Part shown: positions 9,033-17,789 of the stretch, in pieces | Layout: each line of letters opens with the position of its first letter | How positions within the stretch are numbered: the first letter of the stretch is position 1 | DNA from: JAKPAM01 sp047601745 | Lineage (GTDB): Bacteria; Pseudomonadota; Gammaproteobacteria; Burkholderiales; Burkholderiaceae_E | NCBI GenBank assembly: GCA_047601745.1 | Contig: JASGIS010000001.1 | Location: 248,001 to 312,000 of the forward strand | Direction of reading: 5' to 3' | DNA length: 64,000 nucleotides | Made by a program: the position numbers and the translations under genes | The notes under the pieces: generated by a model | Told to the model about the DNA's origin: nothing | The model's database searches: none | What the model saw: the letters and a program-made list of their open reading frames with translations, nothing else

Positions 9033-10349
9033 ATGCCTCGCTCCGTTTCTCCCGCTTCGCCTCGCCGTCGGGCCCCGATGCCGCCGATGGCCGGGCCGTC
9101 TGCCCGCCCGGCGCTGGCCTGCCTGCTGTTCGCCTGCCTGATGCCGTCGGCCGCATCAGCGGCCGATGCCTCGTCCTCGTTCAAGATGCTCGCACCGATG
9201 GCCGACGCGCCGACCCGGCTCACGTCGGGTCCTTATGCGGGCAACTACTACGTGCCGTCGACGCTGCAGACCATCACCTGGGGCTATCTGCCGAACCGGA
9301 CCTCCCAGCCCGTGCTGACGATCCCGTCGGGCAGCCAGATCACCTTCGACACCGTGTCGCACGAAGGCATCCTCGAGGACCAGGGACGCGATCCGGTCCG
9401 ATACTTCGGCGGCAAGGGCGTGGCCGCCGACCTGGTGCTGCCCGACGCGATCGCTATCGCGGCCTCGGACAAGAACCACGATTTCGATAAGGACGGCCCG
9501 CACGTCGTGACCGGCCCGGTCGCGATCGAAGGCGCGATGCCGGGCGACGTGCTCAAGGTCGAGATCCTGTCGATCGAGCCGCGGGTGCCTTATGGCGTGA
9601 TCTCGAACCGGCACGGCAAGGGTGCGCTGCCCGGCGAATACCCGAAGACCGCGGCGCAGCCGAACCCGTCGTCCGCCCATCCGGAGCGCTACGGCAATGT
9701 CTCGGTCTTCACGCCGATCGAAGCGCCGTCGGGCGGCAGCCCCGGCTTCGGCGTGCTCGATGCCGGCGCCGATCGGAAGATCCGCTTTCCGCTCGCTCCG
9801 TTCATGGGCATCATGGGCGTGGCCGCCGATACCGATCAGCGGGTCCACTCGGTGCCGCCCGCGGCCCATGGCGGCAATGCCGACGTCAACGATCTCGGCG
9901 CCGGCGCGATCGCCTACTATCCGGTCTTCGTCCCCGGCGCGCTCTTCTATACCGGCGACAGTCATTTCGTCCAGGGCGATGGCGAGGTGGCCCTGACCGC
10001 GCTCGAAGGTTCGGCCCGGGCCACGTTCCGCATCACACTGCTCAAGAGCGGCCAGCCCGGCGTGCCGGGCAAAAAACTGACGCAGCCGCTGGGCGAAACG
10101 GCCGAGCACTGGATCACGCTGGGATTGGACCCGGATCTCGACGAGGCGATGAAAAAGGCGACCCGCGAATCGATCCGCTTCCTGGTCGACGAGTTCGGCA
10201 TCGATGAGGCGCTGGCCTACGCCTATCTGAGCGCGGCCACCGACTTCGAGGTTTCACAGGTCGTCGACCGGACCAAGGGGATCCACGGCATGATTCGCAA
10301 GTCCGATTTCTCGGACTTCGTGCGCAAAGGTAGCGATAAAGCGCGCTGA
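9033..10349 (+). CDS. Acetamidase/formamidase family protein, exported
   Basis: A 438-residue protein with a long signal peptide (hydrophobic core PALACLLFACLMPSAASA) followed by an FmdA/AmdA-type amidohydrolase domain. Family marks are ITFDTVSHEG, the HVVTGPVAIEGAMPGDVLKVEI segment and APFMGIMGVA. These enzymes hydrolyse formamide, acetamide or similar short amides to ammonia and acid. The exported form suggests a periplasmic enzyme. GAAGGA at 9021-9026 supports the ATG at 9033 rather than the upstream one at 8913. It stands alone on the plus strand. Confidence 0.82.
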   Translation: MPRSVSPASPRRRAPMPPMAGPSARPALACLLFACLMPSAASAADASSSFKMLAPMADAPTRLTSGPYAGNYYVPSTLQTITWGYLPNRTSQPVLTIPSGSQITFDTVSHEGILEDQGRDPVRYFGGKGVAADLVLPDAIAIAASDKNHDFDKDGPHVVTGPVAIEGAMPGDVLKVEILSIEPRVPYGVISNRHGKGALPGEYPKTAAQPNPSSAHPERYGNVSVFTPIEAPSGGSPGFGVLDAGADRKIRFPLAPFMGIMGVAADTDQRVHSVPPAAHGGNADVNDLGAGAIAYYPVFVPGALFYTGDSHFVQGDGEVALTALEGSARATFRITLLKSGQPGVPGKKLTQPLGETAEHWITLGLDPDLDEAMKKATRESIRFLVDEFGIDEALAYAYLSAATDFEVSQVVDRTKGIHGMIRKSDFSDFVRKGSDKAR

Positions 10350-10667
10350 TGCCGAGGGCGGCGCGTACGCAAAACGGGTAACCGGGCTCGCTTATGAAGC
10401 GTCAGCGGAATCGCCCGCTCCGAGCCCGGCCCACCACAGCACGGCCACCATTCCGCAGCGGCAGGGTCCAGATCAGGGTTGCGGTGATGGGTGGGCCGAG
10501 CCAGTCCAGTCCTGGCCGGCCGACCGCCATCGGATGCAGGCCCGATGGCTGCTCAGCCCGGACGAGCGTCTTTCGAGACGGCGCCCTTGCGCCGTCAGCG
10601 AGTGGCCGTCGAAGCACGGGTTCTCGAGCCTCATACTGTCGTGCCGTTCCCACCCGCGAGGCCGAGC
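10350..10667. other. Intergenic region, 318 bp
   Basis: Between the acetamidase gene and an NAD-binding protein gene on the same strand. I see no gene, strong hairpin or repeat. It probably carries the promoter of the next gene, whose exact start (GTG 10668) is itself uncertain. Confidence 0.35.
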
Positions 10668-11345
10668 GTGAACCCAGCCACTTCCCAACCCAGCGTGCTG
10701 TTGGCCGGCGCCACCGGTCTGATCGGCCGCGCGCTGACGCCGCTGCTGCTGGCACAGACTCCAGCGGTGAAGCTGCACGCGCTGGTGCGACGCATGCCCG
10801 AACCGGCCGATGCACGGGTGCACTGGCTGGAGGTGGACTTTGCCCGGCTGCCGGCGCTGCCCGAGGCGCAGGAGGCCTGGTGCTGCCTGGGCACGACGAT
10901 CAGCCAGGCCGGCTCGCAGGCAGCCTTCCGTGCGGTGGATTTCGACGCCGTGCTGGCCTTCGCCAAGGCGGCGCGGGCGGCCGGCGTGGAGCGCTTCGCC
11001 GTCGTCTCGGCGCTGGGCGCCCACCCATGGGCACTGTCCTTCTACAGCCGCGTCAAGGGCGAGATGGAGGCCGCGGTCGCGGCGCTGGGCTTCGCCAGCG
11101 TGCTCGTCGCACGGCCTTCGCTGCTGGCCGGTGACCGCGCGGCGCTGAACCAGCAGGCACGCCCCGGCGAGGAGCTGGCGCTGCGCCTGGCCATGCCGCT
11201 GGCCGGGCTGCTGCCACGGGGCGTGCGTCCGATCGCGGCGCAGACCGTGGCTCGCGGCATGATGGCGGCGCTGCATCCGCCGCGGCCGGGCCTGCGCATC
11301 GTGGAGTCCGGCGAGCTGCAGGAGCTGGGAAACGAAGCTTCATAA
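10668..11345 (+). CDS. NAD(P)-binding protein, HTATIP2/atypical SDR type
   Basis: A 225-residue Rossmann protein of the atypical (NmrA/HTATIP2-like) SDR group. It has LLAGATGLIGRAL as the dinucleotide loop at the N terminus, the CCLGTTI segment, FAVVSALGA and SFYSRVKGEME as the Y-x-x-x-K region. Members act as redox sensors or ubiquinone-related oxidoreductases; many are unassigned. The GTG at 10668 starts right before the first strand and has a GAG-rich site upstream; the open frame extends to 10491 without family similarity. Confidence 0.72.
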   Translation: MNPATSQPSVLLAGATGLIGRALTPLLLAQTPAVKLHALVRRMPEPADARVHWLEVDFARLPALPEAQEAWCCLGTTISQAGSQAAFRAVDFDAVLAFAKAARAAGVERFAVVSALGAHPWALSFYSRVKGEMEAAVAALGFASVLVARPSLLAGDRAALNQQARPGEELALRLAMPLAGLLPRGVRPIAAQTVARGMMAALHPPRPGLRIVESGELQELGNEAS

Positions 11346-11617
11346 GGATCAGCTTTCATGGCGCGGCCGGCGCTCAGGCCGTTGGCCTGGGCATCGAGCC
11401 GGACGGCGCTGGCTTGTAACTTGCATCCGTCGAGCCAAGACTGGCGGCGCCATGGGTGCGGGCGGCTACAGCAGCCATTGCCGGACGGACGGCGGGTCGA
11501 AGTCGGCACGCGCCGCTTCCCCCCCACACTCCGGTAACATTCGCCCCCATCCCCATCGTGGCCGACAGCGTTCGATCCGGCCATCCCCCCATCCACGCAG
11601 AACGCGACCCGCAATCC

Positions 11618-12322
11618 ATGTCGCATTTCTCCGAGCCGACCACCGGCTACTGGCAGCGCATCATGACCGAGGCCGAGCTCCCGGACGGCGTGCGTCCGGG
11701 CGCCGGCCCCTGGCGCTTCGGCTACCCGGCGCGGCTGCCCGACGGCCGCTATCTGGTGCTGCCGATCCGGCAGATGGCCACCGACCCCACGCTCGCTGTC
11801 GCATCTTTGATTGCCAATCAAGCGTCATTGACCGTCATTGATGAGCTGGGAGTGATGCTGGCCAAGCAGATCGCGCCGCTGAACCCCGACGTGATCGTGG
11901 CGGTGCCGACGCTCGGCCTGGCCTTCGCGCCGGTCGTGGCCCGCGAACTCGGCCATTCGCGCCTGGTGCCGCTCGGCTATTCGCGCAAGTTCTGGTACGA
12001 CGAGGCGCTGTCCAGCCCGGTGCGCTCGATCACGACGCCGACCGCCGGCAAGCGGGTCTACCTGGATCCGAACCTGGTGCCGCTGGTGCGCGGTCGACGG
12101 GTCGTGCTGGTCGACGATGCCGTCAGCAGCGGCAACACGATCGCGGCGCCCTGGGACCTGATCGAGTCGCTGGGGGCCACGGTGCTCGCCTGCGGCGTCG
12201 TGATGCGCCAGAGCCGGCGCTGGGTGGACGCGCTCGGGCCGTCGCGGGCCGAGCGCGTGCTCGGCGTATTCGACAGCCCGCTGCTGAAGGCCGCCCCCGA
12301 TGGCTGGGTGCTGCGCGACTGA
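11618..12322 (+). CDS. Phosphoribosyltransferase family protein
   Basis: A 234-residue type I PRTase with the PRPP-binding loop RVVLVDDAVSSGNT and a preceding VIVAVPTLGLAFAP segment. It should join a nucleobase to PRPP or be a regulatory relative. It lies 70 bases upstream of an ABC importer of the SsuABC/ThiXYZ class on the same strand, an arrangement suggesting that a base taken up by the transporter is converted to its nucleotide. The ATG at 11618 is used; 54 upstream residues in the same frame look like non-coding sequence. The exact base is unknown. Confidence 0.78.
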   Translation: MSHFSEPTTGYWQRIMTEAELPDGVRPGAGPWRFGYPARLPDGRYLVLPIRQMATDPTLAVASLIANQASLTVIDELGVMLAKQIAPLNPDVIVAVPTLGLAFAPVVARELGHSRLVPLGYSRKFWYDEALSSPVRSITTPTAGKRVYLDPNLVPLVRGRRVVLVDDAVSSGNTIAAPWDLIESLGATVLACGVVMRQSRRWVDALGPSRAERVLGVFDSPLLKAAPDGWVLRD

Positions 12323-12392
12323 TGGCCGTCCCGCCGATCCCGTCGTTCTTCCGATCCGACCGCTGAACCCCTTCGTCTTCCGGAGCCTTCCG

Positions 12393-13511
12393 ATGTCCGT
12401 TCCGTCCGACTCTCCTTCCTCGACCCGCCGGCGGCTGCTCGCCGGCGCGGGCGCCACGCTGGCTGCCGCCGCCACCGGCATCACGGCGGCCCCGGCCTTC
12501 GCGCAGACCCGCAGCATGAGCATCACGCTGCCCTGGGTGGTGAACGGCTCGAACTTCTGGCCGATCGTCGGCAAGGAGCTGGGCTTCTTCAAGAAACGCG
12601 GCATCGATCTGACCGTGTCGCGCGGCAACGGCTCGGTCGCCGCGGCGCAGGCGATCGCGAACAAGCAGTTCGACATGGGCGTCGTGTTCTTCGGCGGCAC
12701 GCTGGTCAACATGGCGCGCGGACTGCCGTTGCAGGCGATCGCGACGATCGGCTACGACTCGACGATGGGCAACCTGGTGCTGGCCGACTCGCCGATCCGC
12801 GAGCCCAAGGACTTCGAGGGCCGCCGCGTCGGCACGGTCGCCACGTCGGCCGAAGCGCCGTACTGGGCCGCTTATGCCGAGAAGACCGGCATCGACCTGA
12901 GCAAGGTCACCCGCCAGCAGCTCGACGCCCGGCTGATCGAGCGCGCGCTGATGGACAAGCAGGTCGACGCGATCACCGCGATCGGCACGTCCAGCATCCC
13001 GGTGCTGGAGTCGCTCGGCGTCAAGACCCGTTTCATCCCCTGGGCCAAGGCCGGCGTGCAGCTCTACGCGTCGCAGATCGTCGCCCGGCGCGAGACCATC
13101 GATGCCGATCCGGGGCTGTGCCAGGCGATGGTCGACGGCATCCTCGAATCGGTCGTCCACACGCTGAAGCACCCGCAGGAGTCGCTCGACATTCTCTACC
13201 GGGTCCAGCCCGAGATCGGGCTGGCCAAGGGCGGCAAGGAAAACGCGGTCATCTCCCACGGCCTGACGCAGACGACGATGGTGTCGGAAGAAGCGATCAA
13301 CAACGGCCTGGGCTACAGCAGCATCCCGAAGCTCGCCGGCATGATCTCGCTGGCGGCGCGCGCGGGCGCGCTGTCCGGCGACGCCAAGCCGCTGGTGCCC
13401 GAGGACCTGGCGACCAACCGTTTCGCGGGCAAGATCAAGCTGAGCGCCGCCGAATGGGAGGCGATCCGTCGCAACAACGCGCCGTACTTCAAGATGGTCG
13501 GCGCAGCATGA
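12393..13511 (+). CDS. ABC importer substrate-binding protein (NMT1/SsuA-like)
   Basis: A 372-residue protein with a twin-arginine signal (TRRRLLAG, then a hydrophobic core and APAFA cleavage site) and a type II binding fold starting ITLPWVVNGSNFWPIVGKELGFFKKRGID. This matches the NMT1/SsuA/TauA/ThiY group that binds sulfonates, pyrimidine precursors or aromatic compounds. CGGAG precedes the ATG at 12393. It is followed by its permease and ATPase. With the phosphoribosyltransferase just upstream, a heterocyclic base or precursor is the most natural ligand (inference). Confidence 0.85.
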   Translation: MSVPSDSPSSTRRRLLAGAGATLAAAATGITAAPAFAQTRSMSITLPWVVNGSNFWPIVGKELGFFKKRGIDLTVSRGNGSVAAAQAIANKQFDMGVVFFGGTLVNMARGLPLQAIATIGYDSTMGNLVLADSPIREPKDFEGRRVGTVATSAEAPYWAAYAEKTGIDLSKVTRQQLDARLIERALMDKQVDAITAIGTSSIPVLESLGVKTRFIPWAKAGVQLYASQIVARRETIDADPGLCQAMVDGILESVVHTLKHPQESLDILYRVQPEIGLAKGGKENAVISHGLTQTTMVSEEAINNGLGYSSIPKLAGMISLAARAGALSGDAKPLVPEDLATNRFAGKIKLSAAEWEAIRRNNAPYFKMVGAA

Positions 13512-13628
13512 CGCGGTCGACGTCGTCCGGCTCCGGGTCGCATGCCGGCTCGCACGCCGGACCGCGCGCCGGGCGGATCACCGGCCGGCGGCGAACGATC
13601 GTCGACATCGAACGGGACGCCTGAACCG

Positions 13629-14387
13629 ATGGACCTGCAGACATCCTGGCGCCGGATCGGCTTGCCGCTGGGCTTCGCGCTGCTGTCGCTGCTGGCCTGG
13701 GAGGCGGTGGTGCGGATCTTCGCGATCCGCGAGGTGCTGCTGCCCGCGCCGTCGGCGATCGCCGGGCGGCTGGCCGATACGCTGCCGCTGCTGCTGCAGC
13801 ACGCCTGGCCGACCGTCTGGGAAAGCGTCGCCGGCTTCGTGATCGCGAGCCTGCTCGGCGTCGCGCTGGCGGCGCTGCTCAGCGCGTCGAGCCTGATGCG
13901 CGACATGCTGTACCCGAACGTCGTGCTGTTCCAGTTGATCCCGAAGATCGCGCTGGCGCCGCTGTTCATCGTCTGGCTCGGCATCGGCTTCCAGTCGCGG
14001 CTGACGTTCTCGGTCTTCATCAGCTTCTTTCCGGTCGTGATCGCGACGCTGGCCGGCCTGGACAACGTCGACAAGTCGCTGCTGCGGCTGTGCCGGGCGC
14101 TGACCGCCACGCCTTGGCAGGTGTTCAAGGACGTCCGGCTGCCATACGCGCTGCCTTATGTGTTCAGCGGCATGAAGATCGCGACGACCTTCGCGATCAT
14201 CGGCGTGATCGTCGGCGAGTTCATCACCTCGCAGGCCGGCCTCGGCTACCTGATCCTGTTCGCGTCGGCGCAGGCCGATACCGCGCTGATCCTGGCCGCG
14301 ATCCTGGTGCTCTGCGTGTTCGGCCTCGCGTTCTACGGCCTGGTCGCCGGCGTCGAGCGGTGGACGCGGCGCCGCTTCGGCGCCTGA
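13629..14387 (+). CDS. ABC transporter permease (SsuC/TauC-like)
   Basis: A 252-residue integral membrane protein with about six hydrophobic segments and the EAA-type cytoplasmic loop (LCRALTATPWQVFKDVRLPYALPYVFSG), which docks the ATPase. It belongs to the BPD_transp_1 family that partners NMT1-type binding proteins. The ATG at 13629 gives the usual short cytoplasmic N terminus. It is followed after 17 bases by the ATPase gene. Confidence 0.87.
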   Translation: MDLQTSWRRIGLPLGFALLSLLAWEAVVRIFAIREVLLPAPSAIAGRLADTLPLLLQHAWPTVWESVAGFVIASLLGVALAALLSASSLMRDMLYPNVVLFQLIPKIALAPLFIVWLGIGFQSRLTFSVFISFFPVVIATLAGLDNVDKSLLRLCRALTATPWQVFKDVRLPYALPYVFSGMKIATTFAIIGVIVGEFITSQAGLGYLILFASAQADTALILAAILVLCVFGLAFYGLVAGVERWTRRRFGA

Positions 14388-14404
14388 CCGGCGCCCACCC
14401 CACG

Positions 14405-15247
14405 ATGACATCACCCCAATCGCGCCCTGCCTGGCTGCTCGCGAGCAGCATCGCCTCCGAGCGCGGCCGCAGCTACATCTCGGTCCAGGACGCGTCCAAG
14501 ACCTATGCGTCGCGCAACGGCGACGTGCATGCGGTCGAGCACGCCGACTTCGACATCGACGAGGGCGACTTCGTCAGCCTGGTCGGCCCGAGCGGTTGCG
14601 GCAAGAGCACGCTGATGTCGATGATCGGCGGGCTCGAGGTGCCGAGCTCCGGACGGATCACGATCGACGGCAGCCCGATCACCGCGCCGCGCCGCGATTT
14701 CGGTTACGTATTCCAGGACGCGACGCTGCTGCCGTGGAAGACGGTGCTGGACAACGTGCTGTTTCCGATCCGCACGCAGAAGCGTCCGGTCGCCGACTAC
14801 CTCGGCGAAGCCGAACGGCTGCTGCGGCTCACCGGCCTGTGGGCGTTTCGCGACAAGCGGCCCGCCGAGTTGTCGGGCGGCATGCGCCAGCGGGTCGCGA
14901 TCTGCCGCGGCCTGATCAACGATCCGCGGCTGCTGTTGATGGACGAACCGTTCTCGGCGCTCGATGCGATCACCCGCGACGACATGAACCTGGCGCTGGC
15001 GCGGCTGTGGGATGAAGTGCACAAGACCGCGATCTTCATTACCCACAGCATCCGCGAGGCGGTCTTCCTGTCGGACCGGGTGCTGGTGATGAACGCCCGG
15101 CCATCGCGGATCGTCGCCGACATCCGCGTGCCATTTCCGCGGCCGCGGCGGGCCGAAATGCAGGAAGACCCGGAGTTCCAGGCGATCTGCGCGTTCGTTC
15201 GCGAGAAGATCCACGAGGGTTTGTCGGGGGTCGACGGATCGGCGTAA
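14405..15247 (+). CDS. ABC transporter ATP-binding protein (SsuB/TauB-like)
   Basis: A 280-residue ATPase with Walker A GPSGCGKST, Q-loop VFQDATLLPW, signature LSGGMRQR, Walker B LLLMDEPFSALD and switch histidine FITHSIREA. It completes the binding protein-permease-ATPase importer begun at 12393. An extra N-terminal stretch of about 25 residues precedes the first strand. The 14-bp tandem repeat begins 57 bases after the stop. Confidence 0.88.
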   Translation: MTSPQSRPAWLLASSIASERGRSYISVQDASKTYASRNGDVHAVEHADFDIDEGDFVSLVGPSGCGKSTLMSMIGGLEVPSSGRITIDGSPITAPRRDFGYVFQDATLLPWKTVLDNVLFPIRTQKRPVADYLGEAERLLRLTGLWAFRDKRPAELSGGMRQRVAICRGLINDPRLLLMDEPFSALDAITRDDMNLALARLWDEVHKTAIFITHSIREAVFLSDRVLVMNARPSRIVADIRVPFPRPRRAEMQEDPEFQAICAFVREKIHEGLSGVDGSA

Positions 15248-15303
15248 GCGCGCAAGGGAGTGAGGACGGCGTCGTCGACACGAGGGCATGAACGCACCGG
15301 CTT

Positions 15304-15389
15304 GAACGTAGTGGCCCGAGAACACGGTGGCCCGAACACGGTGGCCCGAACGCGGTGGCCCGAACGCAATGACCCGAACGCGGTGACCC
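15304..15389. repeat. Tandem repeat, six units of about 14 bp
   Basis: Units of consensus GAACRCGGTGGCCC start at 15304, 15320, 15334, 15348, 15362 and 15376, with two extra bases after the first. Units at 15320 and 15334 are identical, the others differ at 1-3 positions, and a decayed seventh follows to about 15403. It lies between the ABC operon and the small secreted-protein gene. The 14-bp period is not a multiple of three, and no frame through it looks like a protein. Confidence 0.85.
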
Positions 15390-15505
15390 GAACGTGGCGC
15401 GCAACGCGTCTTCGGCGCCCGACACAAGAGCGAGCGCCGGTTCGAAGTGCGGTGCCTGTGCGGAAATACCTTGGCCGTATCGCGCATCCGGGCTGCAATG
15501 ACCGG

Positions 15506-15964
15506 ATGACCATGCCATCGATGATCGGACGAGCGATGCTGGCCTGGGTCCTGCCCTGGGCGCTGGCCGCCACGGCGCACGCCCAGGTCTGGCGTTGCCC
15601 GGGCGACGTCTACCAGGACGAACCGTGCCGCGGCGGCGCCGAACTGGACATCCGCCCCGACGTCAACGCCATGCAGGCCGAGGACCGGGTGTGGACGCCC
15701 GGCACCAGCGCGATCCTGCGCGAAAGGGCCGATGGGCCATACGTGGCGGGCATTCCGAACGGGCGCGAGCAGGGCTTCGGCGATTCGACGCCGCCCCCGG
15801 CGCTGCACGGCTACGGGTACGGCTGGGGGCCTCCCCGCTATTTCCATCCGCCGCCGTATTTCCACCCACCACCGCGAGCCCGGGTCGCACCGCCTCCGAA
15901 ACCCTCCCGGCCCGCGCCGGCCGCGCCTGCGCGAAGCAGCGGCGGCTACTACTGGCGGCCGTGA
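15506..15964 (+). CDS. Small secreted protein, DUF4124-like with Pro-rich tail
   Basis: A 152-residue protein with a signal peptide (AWVLPWALAATAHA) and then QVWRCPGDVYQDEPC, which resembles the Cys-containing start of DUF4124 proteins. The C-terminal third is Pro/His/Tyr-rich (PPRYFHPPPYFHPPP) and probably unstructured, ending GGYYWRP. It is expected in the periplasm or envelope; no activity is known. The ATG at 15506 is chosen for the signal peptide (15512 is an alternative); upstream sequence in the frame is repeat DNA. Confidence 0.6.
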   Translation: MTMPSMIGRAMLAWVLPWALAATAHAQVWRCPGDVYQDEPCRGGAELDIRPDVNAMQAEDRVWTPGTSAILRERADGPYVAGIPNGREQGFGDSTPPPALHGYGYGWGPPRYFHPPPYFHPPPRARVAPPPKPSRPAPAAPARSSGGYYWRP

Positions 15965-16075
15965 CCCCGCGCGCGCCGCGCGATCGTCGCCCGGCGGCTT
16001 CGCGGGCCGAAACCGGCGACCGCCCCAGCGGCGTCGCGATCGGCCGGCACCCGCCGGATCCCGGCCCTCCTGTGG

Positions 16076-16933
16076 TCATCCGCCTCCGGCAATGCTCATC
16101 AAGCGATCGAGTCGCTGCTGGCTCGGATCGTCGTCGGCGACATAGACGTTGAGCCGCAGATCCCGCCGGTCGCCGACATCGAAAAGCGTGTAGCCAAAGC
16201 GCATTTCGCCGACTTGCGGGTGCACGAACACGCGTGTTTCGTCTTGCCGGGAGGCGACGTCGGATTCGCTCCAGAATCGATCGAACTCGGTGCTCGAACC
16301 GCGCAGCTCCGCCACCAGATCGCGCATCTCCGGCATCTCCGACTCGCTCGAATCCAGTCGGAACTTGGCGACCGCCTTTCTGGCGACCTGCTCCCAGTCG
16401 GGCATCAGGGCTCGATGCGCGTCGTCCAGGAAGACGAGTTTCAGAACGTTCGGGGCCTGTTCCCGGTCGGCCAGCCTGATGCCCAGGAATGCCTCGGCAT
16501 AGCGATTCGCGGCGACGACGTCCCAACGAAGATTGATGACGAAGGCCGGGCCGCCGATCGCGCCGAGCATGCGCGCGAGCCGAGGGCCGACGTCCCGATG
16601 ATCGAGGATTCGGCTGCCGGCAGGCGCTTGTCGATCGCAGAGGCGAAACAGGTATCGACGCTCGGCGTCGTTCAGCTTCAGGGTATCGGCGAGCCTCGAC
16701 AGGAAGCGTGACGACACGCTGATGTCCTTGCCCTGCTCCAGCCACGTGTACCAGCTCAGGCTGACGTGCGTCAGGTAGGCGACGTCCTCCCGCCTGAGGC
16801 CTCTCGAACGCGTTCTCCCCTCGGAGCTGATCCCGCAATCGCTTCGCTTCAATGCGCGACGCTTGGCTCGCAGGAACTCGCTCAACTCGGTCCGGGGTCG
16901 CGAGTTGCCTTGGTTGTCATCCGGATCACTCAT
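16076..16933 (-). CDS. HTH transcriptional regulator with MmyB-like ligand-binding domain
   Basis: A 285-residue XRE-type regulator. The N-terminal helix-turn-helix (about residues 15-85) includes GLRREDVAYLTHVSLSWYTWLEQGK, a stretch typical of the MmyB family. The rest (about 105-280) is the MmyB-type ligand-binding region with FVINLRWDVVAANRYAEAFLG and RFGYTLFDV. Actinobacterial and proteobacterial members often repress an adjacent divergent enzyme gene, and here a thioesterase gene diverges from it across 198 bases. Start by the ATG at 16933. Confidence 0.88.
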   Translation of the reverse strand: MSDPDDNQGNSRPRTELSEFLRAKRRALKRSDCGISSEGRTRSRGLRREDVAYLTHVSLSWYTWLEQGKDISVSSRFLSRLADTLKLNDAERRYLFRLCDRQAPAGSRILDHRDVGPRLARMLGAIGGPAFVINLRWDVVAANRYAEAFLGIRLADREQAPNVLKLVFLDDAHRALMPDWEQVARKAVAKFRLDSSESEMPEMRDLVAELRGSSTEFDRFWSESDVASRQDETRVFVHPQVGEMRFGYTLFDVGDRRDLRLNVYVADDDPSQQRLDRLMSIAGGG

Positions 16934-17131
16934 TCACTCGATCCCCTGCCCAGGTCACCGACTCGAAACCAGACACCATGGCACGCGGACGCTATGACAC
17001 GAAGTAATAGTACAAACAACCGCATTGGCCGGCCGAATACGCGTCGATAACATCCTCCACGTCAAGTCATGCAGCGACGAACGTGCGCATGCGCGGTCTC
17101 GATGCGAACGCATTGGTGGAAGGAGCTTCTC
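16934..17131. promoter_or_regulatory. Divergent promoter region, MmyB-type regulator / thioesterase
   Basis: This 198-base spacer contains an A/T-rich patch around 16990-17025 (ATGACACGAAGTAATAGTAC and flanks) in otherwise GC-rich DNA, which is a good candidate for overlapping promoters of the two divergent genes. AAGGAG near 17120 is the thioesterase ribosome site. No clear palindromic operator stands out. Confidence 0.45.
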
Positions 17132-17620
17132 ATGAGTTCGGACATCCCGACAAACAGCCTGTTCTCGCTGGTCTCGAGAGGCGAGCTGCCGATGCCGGCC
17201 GCCGCCACCCTGCTTGGCCTGAAGGTCGAGCATGCGGAGCGCGGATCGGTGGACCTGTCCTTCCGTGCCGACGGGTCCTTTCTCAACGCGGCCGGAAGCG
17301 TCCAGGGCGGCATGCTGTCGGCGATGCTGGACGAAGCGCTAAGCCTCTCGATGCTGACCATCCTGGATCGAGGAGAATACTTAGCGACGCTGGAGATGAA
17401 GGTTCAGTTCATCAGCGCGGCGCAAGCAGGCGCATTGCGTGCCCGGGGACGGCTGATTCATCGAGGCAGAAGGATCGGTTTCGTCGAGGGCGATCTGCGG
17501 CAAGGCGAAAGGCTGGTGGCGAAGGCGACCGCGACGGTGTCGATCCAGGGCTCTGCGAGACAGCCCGCCGTCACGCAGGATGCTCGCGCATCGCAGCCGC
17601 TCGATGCGAACGATCGATGA
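17132..17620 (+). CDS. PaaI-family acyl-CoA thioesterase (hotdog fold)
   Basis: A 162-residue hotdog protein with the family pattern FLNAAGSVQGGMLSAMLDEALSLS, in which the Gly-rich turn and the helix carrying the acidic residue (LDEA) form the active site, and a LEMKVQFISAA strand. It should hydrolyse a short, branched or aromatic acyl-CoA and release CoA in the cytoplasm. AAGGAG supports the ATG at 17132. It diverges from the MmyB-type regulator, its likely controller. Confidence 0.83.
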   Translation: MSSDIPTNSLFSLVSRGELPMPAAATLLGLKVEHAERGSVDLSFRADGSFLNAAGSVQGGMLSAMLDEALSLSMLTILDRGEYLATLEMKVQFISAAQAGALRARGRLIHRGRRIGFVEGDLRQGERLVAKATATVSIQGSARQPAVTQDARASQPLDANDR

Positions 17621-17789
17621 CGAACGGTCCGCTGAGCAGCGTGCTGTTGATGCTCGTCGCTGCGGGATCCGGCCGCGACCCATGCGAGGTTTCGCCATAA
17701 GACCTCGCCGGGCGCGCCGAACCACTCCGCCATACTTGTCCGGGCGTGCGCGAACTCACGCGCGACGACAACGACAGACGGAGACGGAT

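Noticed and set aside
15304..15389. CRISPR array
   Set aside because: Units are contiguous without unique spacers and only 14 bp; no cas genes are present.
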